DNA of 64,000 nt from Symbiodinium kawagutii. Lineage: Eukaryota > Sar > Dinophyceae > Suessiales > Symbiodiniaceae. This document shows, one piece after another, positions 1-11,479 of this stretch. Location of the stretch: assembly GCA_009767595.1 (NCBI GenBank), contig VSDK01015468.1, positions 417,659-481,658 on the forward strand. The letters are read 5' to 3'. Each line of letters begins with the position of its first letter. Position 1 is the stretch's first letter. The notes under the pieces are model-generated. The model was not told the DNA's origin. It worked only from the letters and a program-made list of their open reading frames with translations, and did not search any database. Both the position numbers and the translations under genes were made by a program.

Positions 1-3000
1 GTATGGTCGTGCAACTGCTTGTGCAACAGCCTGGACATTTGGCGCTCTTGCCGGGGGAGAACTACCGTTTGGTAGTAGCCTGCAGGGTCACTGAGGTCCC
101 AGATCCTGGGAAACTGGAAGTTTGTGGATCCATCGCCTCCAGGTGAGAGAGCGTAAAGCTTGATGTCTTCCAAGCGAGGGTTTTCAGTCCCCAACGCTGC
201 GCAGATCTTTCTGCGAGACTCCCTAAGTTCCTCACCCCATGCTGCAACTAGCTCCTCGAAAAGTTCAATGCAGTATGCTGCTGGGAATGCGTGGTCGTCC
301 TCCTCGTGGGCTTCTTTGAGGGCCTGAAGACAATCAAGTCGTTCTTGGACGTGCTCCACCCCATAGCAGGAACCAAAAACTCGGATCGAGTTCTCTGCAT
401 ACCGCAACCAAGTATTGAACACACTTGGGGGGCGTGAACGAGGTTCGATCTTTGATTCGGTCGAAGGAACCCAGGTGTCCAACTGCTCGGACCGAGCTGT
501 CACACAGTCACTTGCATGAAGCGAATAGCCTTCCTTGCCTCCCCACCAAAATCCAGCAATGCCAAGCAACACCCGGTTATTTGAGCATGTGCAGTAGGTG
601 CCGCCCGTGTTGGGCTACCCTCTTGCTAGCATGGAAAAGTTCTTTCCCATACACCCCAGGTGCTAACTCGACGGTGAGGGTCCCACAACCTCTCGCAAGA
701 AACACGTCCATCTTCTCTGCTTCACGGATAGAGGCAAGGGTGCCTTTGGTCAAATTTTTATCATCGTCCTGGATCTTGCGGAGGCTGTCGATCGCATGGA
801 TCAAGCGATCAGCTGTGTGCACATTTCCTGGTCCTCCATCCAGCCCAGCATCTCCATAAGTTGCACCAGCTCTTCCTTCATTGAAAGGATTGTGGGCTGC
901 AGCCGGACGAATCAGGGAGGATCTCCCTCCTTGTCTGGAAGGGAACAGCTGTTGGGGGTTCGAGCCCTTCTTGGGCTGCTGCAGGAATGGATTTGATGCT
1001 CTCTGCAGTGCAGGCTGGACCAGCCCGCCTTGAATTGACATCGCTTGGGTGAGACTCATATCCTCGGGTTTGAAAGTAGCAGCACTGGGGGCTGGATCAG
1101 CCAACAAGCCTGGTGGCGGTTTGAAATGACTCTTACCTGGAGCGAGGAGAGTGGGATCAACATCGTAAGCAGCTGCTATTGACTGAATCAACGCATCGGT
1201 CTTGTCTTCCTCCTGGTGCTGCTCCAAGGCTTCTCTGGCTTCCTGCAGGTTCTCTTCTGAGACGGGAGCCGCCTCCTGTGGAAAAAGCGGAAGGTCAGGT
1301 AATGGTTCCGAGGCATGCTCCTTGATGGGCTTAGGTGGTGTCATGAAGTCTTCCTCAGCTTGCTGTGCCGCATCGGGGATCTTCACATACGCATCAGCGT
1401 GGGGGAGGATCTCCCTCAGGTTCAGCTTTGCCCAAATCTCCTTTTCCTTCAAGGTCAGAATAGGTTCACCACTGGTGATCTCCCCGTCCCAGTGATTCAA
1501 AGCTGCAGCTTGCGCCTCAGTCAACCGGCTTACCAGCAGGGATACCCCTCTGCCAGCTTCATCATCATGCGAGCTTTGGAGAAAACCTTGGATCCACCCT
1601 TTGCTGAGTCTTCCCGACCCATTATCGGCCGGAGAGGGTTTCAACGCTTCAGCTCGAACGCACGCCTGGGTACGAAGCTTCGGAAGTTCCAAGGAGAGGA
1701 GCTCTCCGCTTCTGCTGTCCTCAGATACTCCATTGATGTGACCGAGGTATGCAACCCATCTGGGAATCCAGCCCCCTCTTTGCAGGAATTGGAAACGAAG
1801 AAGCGCAATGCAAGGACCGGCCTCGAGCTGTCCTTCTAGGTGCTTTTGGGCGTTACTATGGGGCTCTGCTGAAGCGGACCGCCTCTTACGCACTGGACTG
1901 GGGGAGGCTTTAGCCTTGGCTACAGGGAGGGAACCCCCCTGTTCATTCTCTGAAACCTCTCCTGGACCTGACTGGTCGGTTTCGTCATTCCAATTCACTC
2001 GCCTTGCACGTGGCTGAGATCCAACGTCTGTGAGATGCTTGGTGCAAAGGGGAACCCCTTGCTTGGCGCCTTCAACCTTCTCATAGCACGTCTGGACGCT
2101 GCACTTTCTTCCAGAACAGGCAGCTGTGTACAGTTGACGATGATGATCGCACAACCTCACTGTAGCGCGACCCCGGATGTCAGACAAGGTACGGTCGACC
2201 TCGAGCAAACGCACCCCTGTGCCAGTTGATTGGTCATGGCAGGGGTCAGTAGCCAATGCCCGTGGTTTCCCATTATGCTCAAGCCCGACCAGCACTGCCT
2301 CACAAGGGTCATCTAGGATCTCGGCCTCTGACTCGGAGTCTGGATCAAGCTGTCGAAAAGTCTCTCCCTCTTGTATGGTACGTGGGGGGGGCTTTGAGCG
2401 ACAAAGCCACTTAACCAGGAACCACCCCGAAAGATAGTAGCCAGTGAGGAACATCCCTCGGCTGAACCGTTTGGCCATGCGAGCGATCAACACGACAAAC
2501 CTTCGGGTGGACCACCCAGCATAGGCTCCCAAATCAACCAGCGAGTTGGCATCCACGGCGGCATATGCTTTGCAATGCAACCCAGGAGTTGGCATGCCTT
2601 CTAGGTGACAAGAGTGGTCTCTGCATAGATGAACCTTGCCTTCCCTCTCCAAGGTTTGTCTAGTAGATCGTGTGGTGGCCCCTTTGACCTCCCGAACCTT
2701 GACCCAGAGACCATACCGTTCTACACTAGCCCAATGCTCATCGGCCCGAATGCGGGCAGCTTGATCTCCCATAAGAACTACTACGTCGTTTGGTTTGCGT
2801 CCCGACCCGCGGCCTTTGACTTGCCTTTGGTAAAACTCAGAGTCCACTCCATCGCTAGAGGAAGGACCTCGGATCACCAGCTTGTCGTAAGATCCTCCGG
2901 GTTGGAGTTCAGGGAGGAGCTCCCCTACTTCTCGTGCAACCACTCGAGTTTGTCGGCAGCAACACCTTCCAAAGTTAAGACAAGGTCGGCATACCACCAC

Positions 3001-3492
3001 GAGCAAGTACAAGGAAGTGAGCGCAACCCCCAGAAAACTGATTATCAAGAAGCTCCAGGCTATCCACGGCCAAAAAGAACCGCAGATCCACAGACCAGCT
3101 CGATCGACCAGGTAGAGACCCCAACCTCCAGAAGTTCTCAACGTTCCAGACTGGGTGGGTGTGCTGAACCAGCCGGGGCCAATCCAGGAGTACACATCGT
3201 AGTGCAATACGGAGTACCCCCACAGATGGGCCCAACCAGCGAATGACTGTTGATCTTGTGTCTCGGGACCCTCTCCAATGTCTTCAGCATAGAGCGTGGT
3301 AGACTTATTGGAGGGATCCTCCATCCCAACATTACCAGGGACATCTGGGAACCAGAGCCATGAAAAATCCAGAACATTCAAGGTTCCGGCCCCCACAGCC
3401 AGACTTGTGGCCAGAATCCATGGCAAGCTAGTCATGTGACATAGTCGATTCCTAACTGAGTGATGGGACCAACTTGAGCCATTACGGCACAT
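1..3492 (-). mobile_element. Retroelement-like coding region, 5' part, running off the left edge
   Basis: A long intronless minus-strand coding region fills the left end. It starts near 3492 and coding potential continues to base 1. Intronless coding of this size stands out against the short-exon genes elsewhere in the window and suggests a retroelement. From memory, its C-terminal part resembles a polyprotein often predicted in Symbiodinium genomes; that is recollection, not a search. No reverse transcriptase, integrase or terminal repeat is inside the window, so LTR versus LINE class is unresolved. The frame looks broken about once. It is treated as a fossil. A host gene with a single huge exon is the alternative. 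Confidence 0.5.
577..3492 (-). CDS. Large gag-like or ORF1-like protein of the left retroelement (971 aa)
   Basis: An open frame of 971 codons. The N-terminus has hydrophobic stretches near residues 21-38 and 133-168 that look like membrane segments, followed by a Cys-rich turn (CLNFGRCCCR). A Cys/His cluster follows at residues 290-297 (C290, H293, C295, H297) and a second at 448-486. The middle and C-terminal thirds are Pro-, Gln- and Glu-rich and low in complexity. No enzymatic domain is recognisable. The most conserved-looking part is the last 80 residues (around TADRLIHAIDSLRKIQ), which from memory recurs in dinoflagellate retroelement proteins. The function is not known; a structural, nucleic-acid-binding or membrane-targeting role is only inference. 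Confidence 0.45.
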   Translation of the reverse strand: MCRNGSSWSHHSVRNRLCHMTSLPWILATSLAVGAGTLNVLDFSWLWFPDVPGNVGMEDPSNKSTTLYAEDIGEGPETQDQQSFAGWAHLWGYSVLHYDVYSWIGPGWFSTPTQSGTLRTSGGWGLYLVDRAGLWICGSFWPWIAWSFLIISFLGVALTSLYLLVVVCRPCLNFGRCCCRQTRVVAREVGELLPELQPGGSYDKLVIRGPSSSDGVDSEFYQRQVKGRGSGRKPNDVVVLMGDQAARIRADEHWASVERYGLWVKVREVKGATTRSTRQTLEREGKVHLCRDHSCHLEGMPTPGLHCKAYAAVDANSLVDLGAYAGWSTRRFVVLIARMAKRFSRGMFLTGYYLSGWFLVKWLCRSKPPPRTIQEGETFRQLDPDSESEAEILDDPCEAVLVGLEHNGKPRALATDPCHDQSTGTGVRLLEVDRTLSDIRGRATVRLCDHHRQLYTAACSGRKCSVQTCYEKVEGAKQGVPLCTKHLTDVGSQPRARRVNWNDETDQSGPGEVSENEQGGSLPVAKAKASPSPVRKRRSASAEPHSNAQKHLEGQLEAGPCIALLRFQFLQRGGWIPRWVAYLGHINGVSEDSRSGELLSLELPKLRTQACVRAEALKPSPADNGSGRLSKGWIQGFLQSSHDDEAGRGVSLLVSRLTEAQAAALNHWDGEITSGEPILTLKEKEIWAKLNLREILPHADAYVKIPDAAQQAEEDFMTPPKPIKEHASEPLPDLPLFPQEAAPVSEENLQEAREALEQHQEEDKTDALIQSIAAAYDVDPTLLAPGKSHFKPPPGLLADPAPSAATFKPEDMSLTQAMSIQGGLVQPALQRASNPFLQQPKKGSNPQQLFPSRQGGRSSLIRPAAAHNPFNEGRAGATYGDAGLDGGPGNVHTADRLIHAIDSLRKIQDDDKNLTKGTLASIREAEKMDVFLARGCGTLTVELAPGVYGKELFHASKRVAQHGRHLLHMLK

Positions 3493-3743
3493 GGTACCAA
3501 CAACGCTAACCCTACGTTCTTTCGAACATGCGATTATCGATGCCCATGTTGGTAAGCCACCAGTGACGTTCAGGTGACGCTGGCGTCAAGAGGGGTACGC
3601 GAGCCCAAAGCCTTGTTGTTTTACTTCGCACCCATGATTGACTAGTTGTCTACAAAAAATTGACTGCTAACCAGTGAGAGCATCACATGATAGGCCTGAT
3701 CATTGTTGCCTGATCTATCCTGATTTGTTCCCTGGCAATTGTA

Positions 3744-3770
3744 ATATATATATATATATCTCTCTCTCTT
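3744..3770. repeat. (TA)n(TC)n microsatellite
   Basis: A run of TA dinucleotides passes into TC dinucleotides just upstream (in minus-strand sense) of the left retroelement coding region. The surrounding 3493-4050 shows no coding feature that I can support. Confidence 0.9.
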
Positions 3771-4055
3771 TCTCACGGGCTTTTCTTTGCAGTTCCTGCA
3801 GGCTTCAAAAGAATTTCAGCTGAGCATAAAGCTGATCAAGCTTGACTGCAAAGCAAATAGGGCTCCTTTCTCTATGAAATTCCTCTAAAGAAAACACACA
3901 TCAATCAAACTGAGAAAGGGGATCCCTTGCTGCAGCAATACAGGATGCAATTCCAAACCTGCAGAACCCTGGCAATAATAAAGCTTACCTTACGTCCAAA
4001 CCGTCTGTTGGTGCTTGGTTTGAACTCACTCGAAAACCAGCCGCGCCCAAGCTGG

Positions 4056-4199
4056 TCACCCCAAGACTTCCGAGTTGCAAACGAGCATTGACACTTTAGA
4101 ACTCATGGAGCCAAACATGTGCTTGATGAGTTTCAAGCCCAAGGGGGCAATGGCATTCCTCAGCTCCGAGAATCTTGAAATCGCCCTGGTAGCATCCAT
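4056..4199 (-). CDS. Exon-like block, unidentified helical peptide
   Basis: A minus-strand open stretch of 47 codons starts MDATRAISRFSELRN and continues with an amphipathic segment (LGLKLIKHMF). A pyrimidine-containing acceptor (TTTCCAG) lies directly before it, at 4202-4203, so it may be an internal exon rather than a start. No domain is recognised. The true 3' boundary may lie before the in-frame stop. It could belong to the 3' end of the gene that carries the SPRY exons upstream. Confidence 0.35.
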   Translation of the reverse strand: MDATRAISRFSELRNAIAPLGLKLIKHMFGSMSSKVSMLVCNSEVLG

Positions 4200-4987
4200 T
4201 TCTGGAAAGCGAACTGCTGGGGTAATCTTAAGAGTGACAGTTGGGGTTCACACCCTGCTACACTAAACTTCGGACAAGACTCCCAACAATTGCCACTACA
4301 CAGGCAACCATATGATTCTGCGAAAAAAGGACCTGACAACGGCAAATGCGCGAAGACAATACGGCAGAAAAAGCACTTTAGGAGGACAACCAGCCGCCGC
4401 ATAATAATGCATTCTTCACAAAGCATTTGCATGCAGATTGCAGCTTTATACCCAATAGCTCCCTATATAACCTGAGGCACTGTTCCAGTTCAAGACGAAC
4501 CCCAAATCTTCCAAGTTCCTGCCTGCACAAAAGTGCCACTCATTGTGCTCATCAGCGCATAGACTGAGATCACGCCAGTCAGCAAATTCCTTGGTATTCT
4601 CCTATTCCCATGCCCCATGATGCCCCATGCATGAGTCACGTCACATCAATTTGGCACTGACCTACCAAGGGCAAGAAGCTTTGCAATTCCGTTCCCTACG
4701 TTCAGAAAAAACAAGGCAATGAACAACAACCTGGAATAGAGATATAAAATGTCCTGGCAGTGGTCCAACTTGATATCCTGTCTAACCCAGGGTGGTTATT
4801 TGTTTAATGCTGTACTTTTTTTCATCTATATCATTGCAATATTAAAATTGGGACGCTTTGTATTAGAATTATGGGACCAAAAATCGATGGCGCAAAGCGT
4901 AAATGGTGTCTCGGGCATGCCGATAAAAGGCCATTTAATTTTTCAACCTTTCTGTCGGCCACTTAGCACAATAATTAATTAGTCACT

Positions 4988-5044
4988 ATCTCTCTCTATA
5001 TATATATATATGTGTGTGTGTGTATGTATGTATGTATTTATGTG
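4988..5044. repeat. Compound microsatellite (TC)n(TA)n(TG)n(TATG)n
   Basis: Consecutive TC, TA, TG and TATG runs. A shorter (CA)n run follows at about 5390-5406. No coding block is supported between 4202 and 5990 apart from these repeats. Confidence 0.9.
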
Positions 5045-5884
5045 TCAGTGTATATTTGGATCTTATCTTAAGACTCTCTCTCCATCGCCATCTCGATGAG
5101 TTCAACTACGGCTGAAGGCGATTGTAGCCCAGCTTATCAGCGCTATGGCGGAACATAGAGTTCCACGATGCGCTTCATTGGTCTGTGCCACGTTACAGGA
5201 GATAATGAAACTTCGAAAGCAATTTGTCGGGAGAGATAAGACTATTCTGATCGTTTTTGATCAATTGTGGATTTTCGCGCTTGACCCACAAGAAAGTCTC
5301 CGAGAACGTCCGCATATTGCAGAGATGCACTTGTTTCCTCCGTTCAATCTTGCAGGGGCTAGGATTTTTCCAAGGGCAGAGCAATGGCACACACACACAC
5401 AAACACATTCTCATGTAATGAAGTGATCACCAGTCGATGTTCCATTCCAAAGGGCCAATCCTTCTTGTTCTTCCGAAGGTACATCCCGACTAGTCAACCA
5501 TAGACAATCCTCCTAACTCGGGTTTGATTTCTTGGGCCCCCAAACTCAAATCATTGAAAGCCATCCCTCAACCTATTCCACCCCTGCATTTGACGATTGA
5601 AGGCAATTGCAGAAATGTGCCCGACACAAATCTAACCAAAACTGTGTTCTGATATGTTCTAATTGTTTTCGATGATAAGTCTTCAGTGCACTTCCTAGTG
5701 TTCCTTTTCCTCTGGCAATCAGTGGTGAGGTTCTTCTCAATGTCTGTCGGTGCTTGCTCCACTACTTTGGCGCTCGAGATTGGTGACCATCATCTGCTAT
5801 CAACCACTCACCACTAATTGCCGACCATTAACCCATCTGAAGCTATTCACTGGCAGCGCTACCCATCATGAAGCCATCTTATCC

Positions 5885-5966
5885 ACTAGATACATCATGT
5901 ATCTACGGTAAATACATATTATACATAATATGTACATCATGCATGTACATGCATATTATGCATCTC
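5885..5966. repeat. AT-rich palindromic cluster
   Basis: Overlapping imperfect inverted repeats built from ATACATATTATACATAATATG and TGCATGTACATGCAT. They could form hairpins. No flanking target duplication was recognised, so this is best read as simple AT-rich palindromic sequence. Confidence 0.5.
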
Positions 5967-5993
5967 CAATGATACATCTATAGATACTGTGAT

Positions 5994-6074
5994 TCAGTAG
6001 CTGATCCCAAGCCATCCGCTGCGAAGCTTCAACTCGGGTGGCACATCTCTCATCTCCAAAGCCTTCTCCGCCAT
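5994..6074 (-). CDS. Exon-like block, unidentified
   Basis: The minus-strand stretch starts MAEKALEMRDVPPELKLRSG and continues WLGISY before a stop. It is strongly protein-like, with charged helical composition, and sits in the only GC-rich patch of the neighbourhood. A candidate GT-free end (GGGATCAG|CT) makes the 3' boundary uncertain. It could be an internal exon preceded by the AG at GGAGCAG|CGG. No domain is recognised. Confidence 0.35.
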   Translation of the reverse strand: MAEKALEMRDVPPELKLRSGWLGISY

Positions 6075-6369
6075 ACCGCTGCTCCGCCCGGCGCGCCCGG
6101 GGGGGCACAAAAATCGCAAGCTGCGGGCGGTGATCCACACATGCGACTCGTGATATCAACCAGGGTTGGGTGATCTGATCATGTCCAGGACCCTAATCAT
6201 GAACCATTATGGTAAAATGTAAGTAAGACTGAGCTTCATGAAAATTTGAAGCAACTTTTGCCGTTCACCAATAATGTTGGCTTAAGAATTTATCAACATT
6301 GAGAAAAAAACCCTCAACTGACTTAAATGACTACCTGAATTTGTGTTTGAATCACAGCTGTCAATATGG

Positions 6370-6480
6370 TAGTTTCGAGGACATGCGCGGAAAGTTGCTT
6401 CACGTTGCTGAAAGTTGCTGGCAATTTCCGATGCCTTCCTGATCCGTTCTCCAATGCGAAACGGAGCCCAATAGAGTCCA
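6370..6480 (-). CDS. Weak exon-like block, unidentified
   Basis: Two overlapping minus-strand frames are open. One reads IGERIRKASEIASNFQQREA, charged and helical; the other is LSAHVLETTILTAVIQ-like. Composition suggests coding, but frame and boundaries cannot be settled by eye. Nothing is recognised. Confidence 0.2.
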
Positions 6481-7199
6481 ATCCATTTCCTACTGAATGA
6501 TCCTCTCCGTTGACCAAAAAAAACATTGCAAGTGAATGCAAGTGAGAAGTTCAGAAAACAAGCATTGATTTCTGGCTGTTCGGGGTACAGCATGTGGTCG
6601 CTCCTTGTACAGGCTCAGGATATCTTCATCACCTGAGCTGATGCCAGAGACTGAGGCTAGACTCAGAAAGAAATCAATGGAACCTCAAAATATACATTGG
6701 AAAAGTTTAGTTAACAGTAGTGTGAAGTTATAATGAAGCAGTTTCAAGTTACACGTACACTTAAAAATTGTAGGAAATTATAAGTTATACGTATATGTAT
6801 ATTCTAAAATATGTTCTAAGTTGTAAGTAGCTTATCAATTGTCAACATTACAGAAGATCGCTGTTGTACAGGGGGCTGGCACACATTGGATAATGATGAA
6901 AGCTAAACTTGCCTTTGTTGCAAAAGGTCGCCTTCGTTCCTGCAGGTCTCCATTCTGATTCTATTCCAAGAATGTTTCCGAGGCATCCTGAGGATGCAAC
7001 TTTTGGTGGCCATGTTTGCACAACTTTGCAATGCACAGCTTGAGTTCTACCCGTAGCTGTTCAAGAAATCGAAGCGCTGCTGTCTAAGCAAGCCTATGAC
7101 ACTTGCTAGTGAGTCGCGTCCCCCTTGTCACCAAACAGTGCGAGGGCAGCCCACGAACTCTCACAATGAGGGCACGACCCGAGGCAGGCTCCACTTTAC

Positions 7200-7305
7200 C
7201 CAGAGATCCAGTAAGTTCCAAGGATCCAATCCGGGGCATGTCGATGCGAGATCGGCCAAGAAGACCGGGCCATGAGGAAAAGCTGCTTGAAGGAGGACCA
7301 AACGT
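7200..7305 (-). CDS. Exon-like block ending at a GT donor
   Basis: The minus-strand frame reads LVLLQAAFPHGPVFLADLAS, then CPGLDPWNLLDLW, and is followed at once by GTAAAG, a good donor. The 5' boundary is approximate. The hydrophobic, leucine-rich peptide matches no domain I know. It lies downstream of the SPRY exons on the same strand and may be a later exon of that gene. Confidence 0.35.
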
Positions 7306-7760
7306 GCACTCCGGGCCTTAGCTGTCACTTGAGTACCACCAGGACACATCTCAGACTGTCTGACATGTTTCTAGTCTATTACGTTTACCGTATCTGTGGT
7401 ACTCACTGGCAACCTACAGAGTGACAGTGCCAGAACTGTCATGCTAGTTTGGTGGAAATGGGTTGCACAGAGATGAATGGCTCTCAGCATTTCCTTGAAG
7501 CTTTTTGGACAACAGGACAATTTACAATCGAATCACAAGCTACAGCAACACGCTTCCAAGCCGTTCCTGTGCACTTGATGATTGTTTGGAATCCATGCAA
7601 TGGAATTATATAAATCTGTAAAAACCATGCGAGGAATGGACCACCGGCATAGTCCAGACTCTGCATATTCGCAAGGCGGGTTCACTTGACAGCTTCAAGT
7701 GGGGACCCTCTCTGCCACGGCAGTGACATGTCACATGTGTTATCTGCCAAGTTCTCAGAC

Positions 7761-7835
7761 CAAGCTGCCAAAACAAAACAACGCTCTGCCTTTGAGAGAC
7801 ACTGCAGGATACAAAGACACACCCAGTGGGATGTC
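7761..7835 (-). CDS. SPRY-domain gene, exon with the C-terminal SPRY strands
   Basis: A 25-codon, phase-0 exon bounded by GAGCAG|GACATC and TTG|GTCTGA. It reads DIPLGVSLYPAVSLKGRA and continues LFCFGSL. This matches the end of SPRY domains, where a residue run like P-x-G-V-x-x-P-A-x-S-x-x-x is followed by a Phe-containing strand. It lies downstream of the exon with the SPRY core (8.8-9.0 kb) and continues it well: AFGEE can precede DIPLG. SPRY domains are beta-sandwich protein-interaction modules; the partner here is unknown. Confidence 0.55.
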
Positions 7836-8795
7836 CTGCTCGACGGAACAGGACAACGGCACTGTCAAACAACAAACGTTCATTTCGACCAGGTTTTCTC
7901 AAATTAGCATTAATTAGCATCATTCCAATTAATTGCTGTACCAACATGTGAGGTTGTGAGAAAACCCTATTATGAATCGAATGAATTCATTTCTGCTTTA
8001 TCGTTCTATTTTATTCCTTTTCGTTTTACAGTAAAACCATGCAAAACCTGCATGTAACACGATACCAGACCACATTCGCAGCAGAAACACAAGAAACGCG
8101 TGTTTACTCTGTCTCTACGTGCTATATGCTAGGGCCTTCCGATCTTTCTTTCCCACTGCTGAACGATAATAGCGGTGACACTGCAGAGAGCCAGTAGAAT
8201 TCATACAAATAAGAACTCATGTGGAAAGTCTCATTCGGAAAAGATTTCCTTATCGTTTTGTTATCAGTTTGGACCCGTATGCTCCATACATCTGACAAGC
8301 TGCTGGCATAATTCAAGAAATGATGAGCCTGTTCTCATTTTGTGTTTCTTCCTAAATCTAATTCACGGGGGCTTTACCCAACCTCATGTATCAAGCCTTT
8401 TTGACGCCCAACATGTGAGCTCTTGACGCAGCTCAAGCGAAATACCGGGAATATGAACTGGGTACCATCTGAGCAGCGACATCCTGGGCGAAACACTGTG
8501 GAAAAGGTATGTGTAGATATGCATGCATAGACGTCACGTGCTGTAGCCATCTGTGGCCTATAGAAAACAAAAATGAGGCCGATGCGATAGCCTAAGAGTT
8601 GGAACTCGCTGCACACCAGAAAGCATAGCTGATGAAGCTATATAATCTTTGCCAACAGCTTCTTTCTCATTTTGCATGCTCGCTTCATGGATGAGAAGAG
8701 ATACTGACAATAACGAGTTTTACCCGCGGCCCGCCACCTAACCATTTCAACACATTGTATATAAGTCTTTTGTAGTATTCCATTGTCACATATTG

Positions 8796-8999
8796 TCACG
8801 TCTTAGGTTCTGGCTTTGACCCCGCTGTGGGCTCCTCTTCGCCGAAGGCCGGAACTTCGTCCCACTTCCCATCCGTGGCAAAGAAGATCTTCCGCGCATC
8901 GAGGTCCACGGCAACGCCCACAACGACGTCGCTGCTCAGCATGCGACTCCCTGGTGGACCCACCACGTGGAACTTCACTGGGACATCCAGCTTCACTTC
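8796..8999 (-). CDS. SPRY-domain gene, exon with the SPRY core
   Basis: The minus-strand frame reads EVKLDVPVKFHVVG, later SSDVVVGVAVDLDARKIFF and ATDGKWDEVPAFGEE. The pattern D-V-x-G-V-x-x-D-x-x-x-x-x-I-F-F-x-x-x-G is the SPRY hallmark. The frame runs on to a stop at 8796, but the real exon probably ends nearer GAAGAG (about 8840), because the peptide after AFGEE loses SPRY character while the next exon resumes it. The acceptor is probably TGAGAAG just above 8999. The middle SPRY strands between this exon and 13.3 kb were not found. Confidence 0.5.
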   Translation of the reverse strand, partial: EVKLDVPVKFHVVGPPGSRMLSSDVVVGVAVDLDARKIFFATDGKWDEVPAFGEEEPTAGSKPEPKT

Positions 9000-9756
9000 T
9001 CAAAAGGAGTGGCCATAGATGGCTTTCTTCCCGAAGGCTTATTGGAAAAAAAATCCGAGGCGAAGAATTGATAAAGATTCTGAGCAAAGCTTTCCTTGCA
9101 AAAGTTGCTGCAAGGATACCTGGCCTTGTGCACCTTTTGCTTGCCAAACTTGCTTCCAACATCGATTGCCTTGGCGAACCAAATCAAAAGCTTCCCTACC
9201 ATTCAAACACCCTCCTGGGATACCCTCCTGGGACTCCTGGGACACCACCCTCCTGCTTGCCTCGCACCAACATTGCAACCCTGAAGGATGCATTTTGAAA
9301 AAGTCACAGGCCATGATCACCAAGAGCTGACCAGCTTGTGAAGCCATATTACCTTCCTCGTGATGACACTCTTCCCGCTGCATTGGCATGTATAAATCGG
9401 AGGGTACCGCTAGGCATGGCTAGGGTGTACGGATCTATGCAGGATGTAGGGCTTGTGATCATCACCATGTCCACCCCGTTGCAGGGACCGACAGAAGAGG
9501 CGGTGACCGGCAAACAGCTACGCCAAGTTGCGCCCGCCATGCCATCTGGACGCGCTTAATCCATCAGCAGCCCAGCCATGGGCGTCATCACCGACACCTG
9601 GCGTGTTGCGATCCAAGTTCTGCAGGGAATCACCACAGCTCAAAGAGAACGTGGTCACATGATGTCACATGCATCAGAGAATCAAATGCAGAAGGTGCAT
9701 CTCAAATGCATGTAAAGCTTCAAAGCTTTCAAAATGCCAATGTATAGTGTATATCA

Positions 9757-9885
9757 ATCCATCCATCCATCCATACATCCATCCATCAGCCAGCCAGCCA
9801 GCTATCCATGTGAAACATAATATATATATATACACATATCATTGTCAATCTATCTGTCTATCTACCTACCTACCTATCTACTTCA
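9757..9885. repeat. ATCC/CAGC/TATC microsatellite cluster
   Basis: Runs of ATCC, then CAGC, a short (TA)n, then TCTA/TACC tetranucleotides. The surrounding 9400-10280 shows no coding feature that I can support. Confidence 0.85.
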
Positions 9886-10289
9886 ATCTCTCCGCCTATG
9901 CGCACGAGCAACGACGGTAAATTTGAAACCACCTGCGAGACTGGTTGCTGACAAAGGCTTATCCTTCAGGACACCTTTCAGGACCTTTGACGCCGAACCA
10001 TGGAGAATTCGTTGGTTGGTGAAACATGAAGCAGCTCACCATTCCTCTTGGTCACTAATTATCCCCTCTCTCTGTCTCTCCATCGCTCTCTCCCTGTTGG
10101 CTGGGCTGGGGGCGAGATGTTACTCTCTCCTATAATTACCTATTTGTTACACATACTAATTGTAGCCATTACATGCCATTACTAATCATCAACCATCATC
10201 GACCAAATTGACCATCCTTAAATATCCTCAACCATCTTTTCCACTAACCACTTCAACATACTTCAACTATCAGCCAGCATCACTTCTGA

Positions 10290-10530
10290 AGCATGCCGCC
10301 AGGTTGACCTCCTGGCCCCCATGGTCCTGTGGCACCTTGACCCGTCTTGCTGCCGGGGCGGAATTGGAAGCTGCTCGAAAGCAGGCCCACTTGTGGCGCA
10401 GCGCATTCCTCCGGGACAGAGGTGCGACGTGGCAGCTGGGAGTTCTGAAAGGATGGTTGAAAGATTCTATGGTTGCAGCAATTCTATACATTAAAGGTGC
10501 AGAAAGGGACGCTCTCGGTCCCCTCATTTC
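10290..10530. other. GC-rich coding-like island, strand unsettled
   Basis: A 240-bp patch markedly richer in GC than its surroundings, open on both strands. The plus-strand frame gives an Ala- and Leu-rich peptide (LAAGAELEAARKQAHLWRSA); the minus-strand frame gives an Arg- and Pro-rich one. It is probably an exon, but no splice pair or family could be chosen. Confidence 0.25.
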
Positions 10531-10701
10531 GACACCTCCTGTTATACATGATGCATGGTGCCATTAATATCTTTAGTCTGGAATATTCCGATAGGCTTTA
10601 TCCCCATACTTGTCACTAACCCAGTAGTCAGCGCCCACTGCCTTCCCTCCAGCTGCACAGGACCAGGACTCAGAACTAAGGTACTGGCTGAAACTAAAGC
10701 C

Positions 10702-10780
10702 AAAAAAAAAGCCGGAAAAAAAAAAAAAAACTTGTTTTTTTCGTTTTTTTTCTTTTCGGTGCCTCCCCCCCCCCTCCCCC
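10702..10780. repeat. Homopolymer cluster A/T/C
   Basis: Successive runs of A, then T, then C within 80 bp. A 20-base T run follows at about 11056-11076. Such stretches are prone to sequencing and assembly error. Confidence 0.85.
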
Positions 10781-11479
10781 AGGAGAAGGCATGGGCCCAG
10801 GCCCAAACCCAACCTCTTAAGGGTTAAATGTCACCTGGGAATTTGCAGCCAAAGAACAAGAAAGTCCATGTACATCCTCCCCATCCCATCCTTGTGCATG
10901 AAAAGTTACCTTCTAAAAATGCAATCTACACACACTTCTTCCAGAAAACCTTCTGTCATAATAATTTCACCCAGTATACCTTGAACAAAACAGACCCTGG
11001 GCAACAAAAAATATTCCAAAAAGTAATCATAAATATTGACCTTTTCAACTATTCGTTTTTTTTTTTTTTTTTTTTCGGCTTTTTTGTTTTTAAAACCCAG
11101 ACCAAATGTTCTTTGACATGTTTTTTTTAACCCATCTGTAGATCTGTGATTCTTCAATCCTGTCTGGTCCCAATTTGTGTTTACATTCCCACCATTTTTG
11201 TCAGAAAATAAACTAGACCAACCTCAAAAAATCTGCTTTGTTTAGAGAAACAATCTCAAACGTTCTAGAATAAAAAGTATCTAGGGGTGCTATAGGAAAA
11301 AATGCTGAGAATTCCTATCGGCGACTATGGGAATGATATGGGTAAATTATAAAGATCTCATGGCAACTAGTTACACATAAAGCACTCAGAAACAAAACAT
11401 ATTGCTTCATGTTTACAATGAGGCAGCATGGGAATGGCATGAAGAAGAAAAATAGTTAAAAATATACAGCAAGACCATC

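Noticed and set aside
5885-5966. Miniature inverted-repeat transposon
   Set aside because: The palindromes are short AT-rich simple sequence without defined ends or a target duplication.
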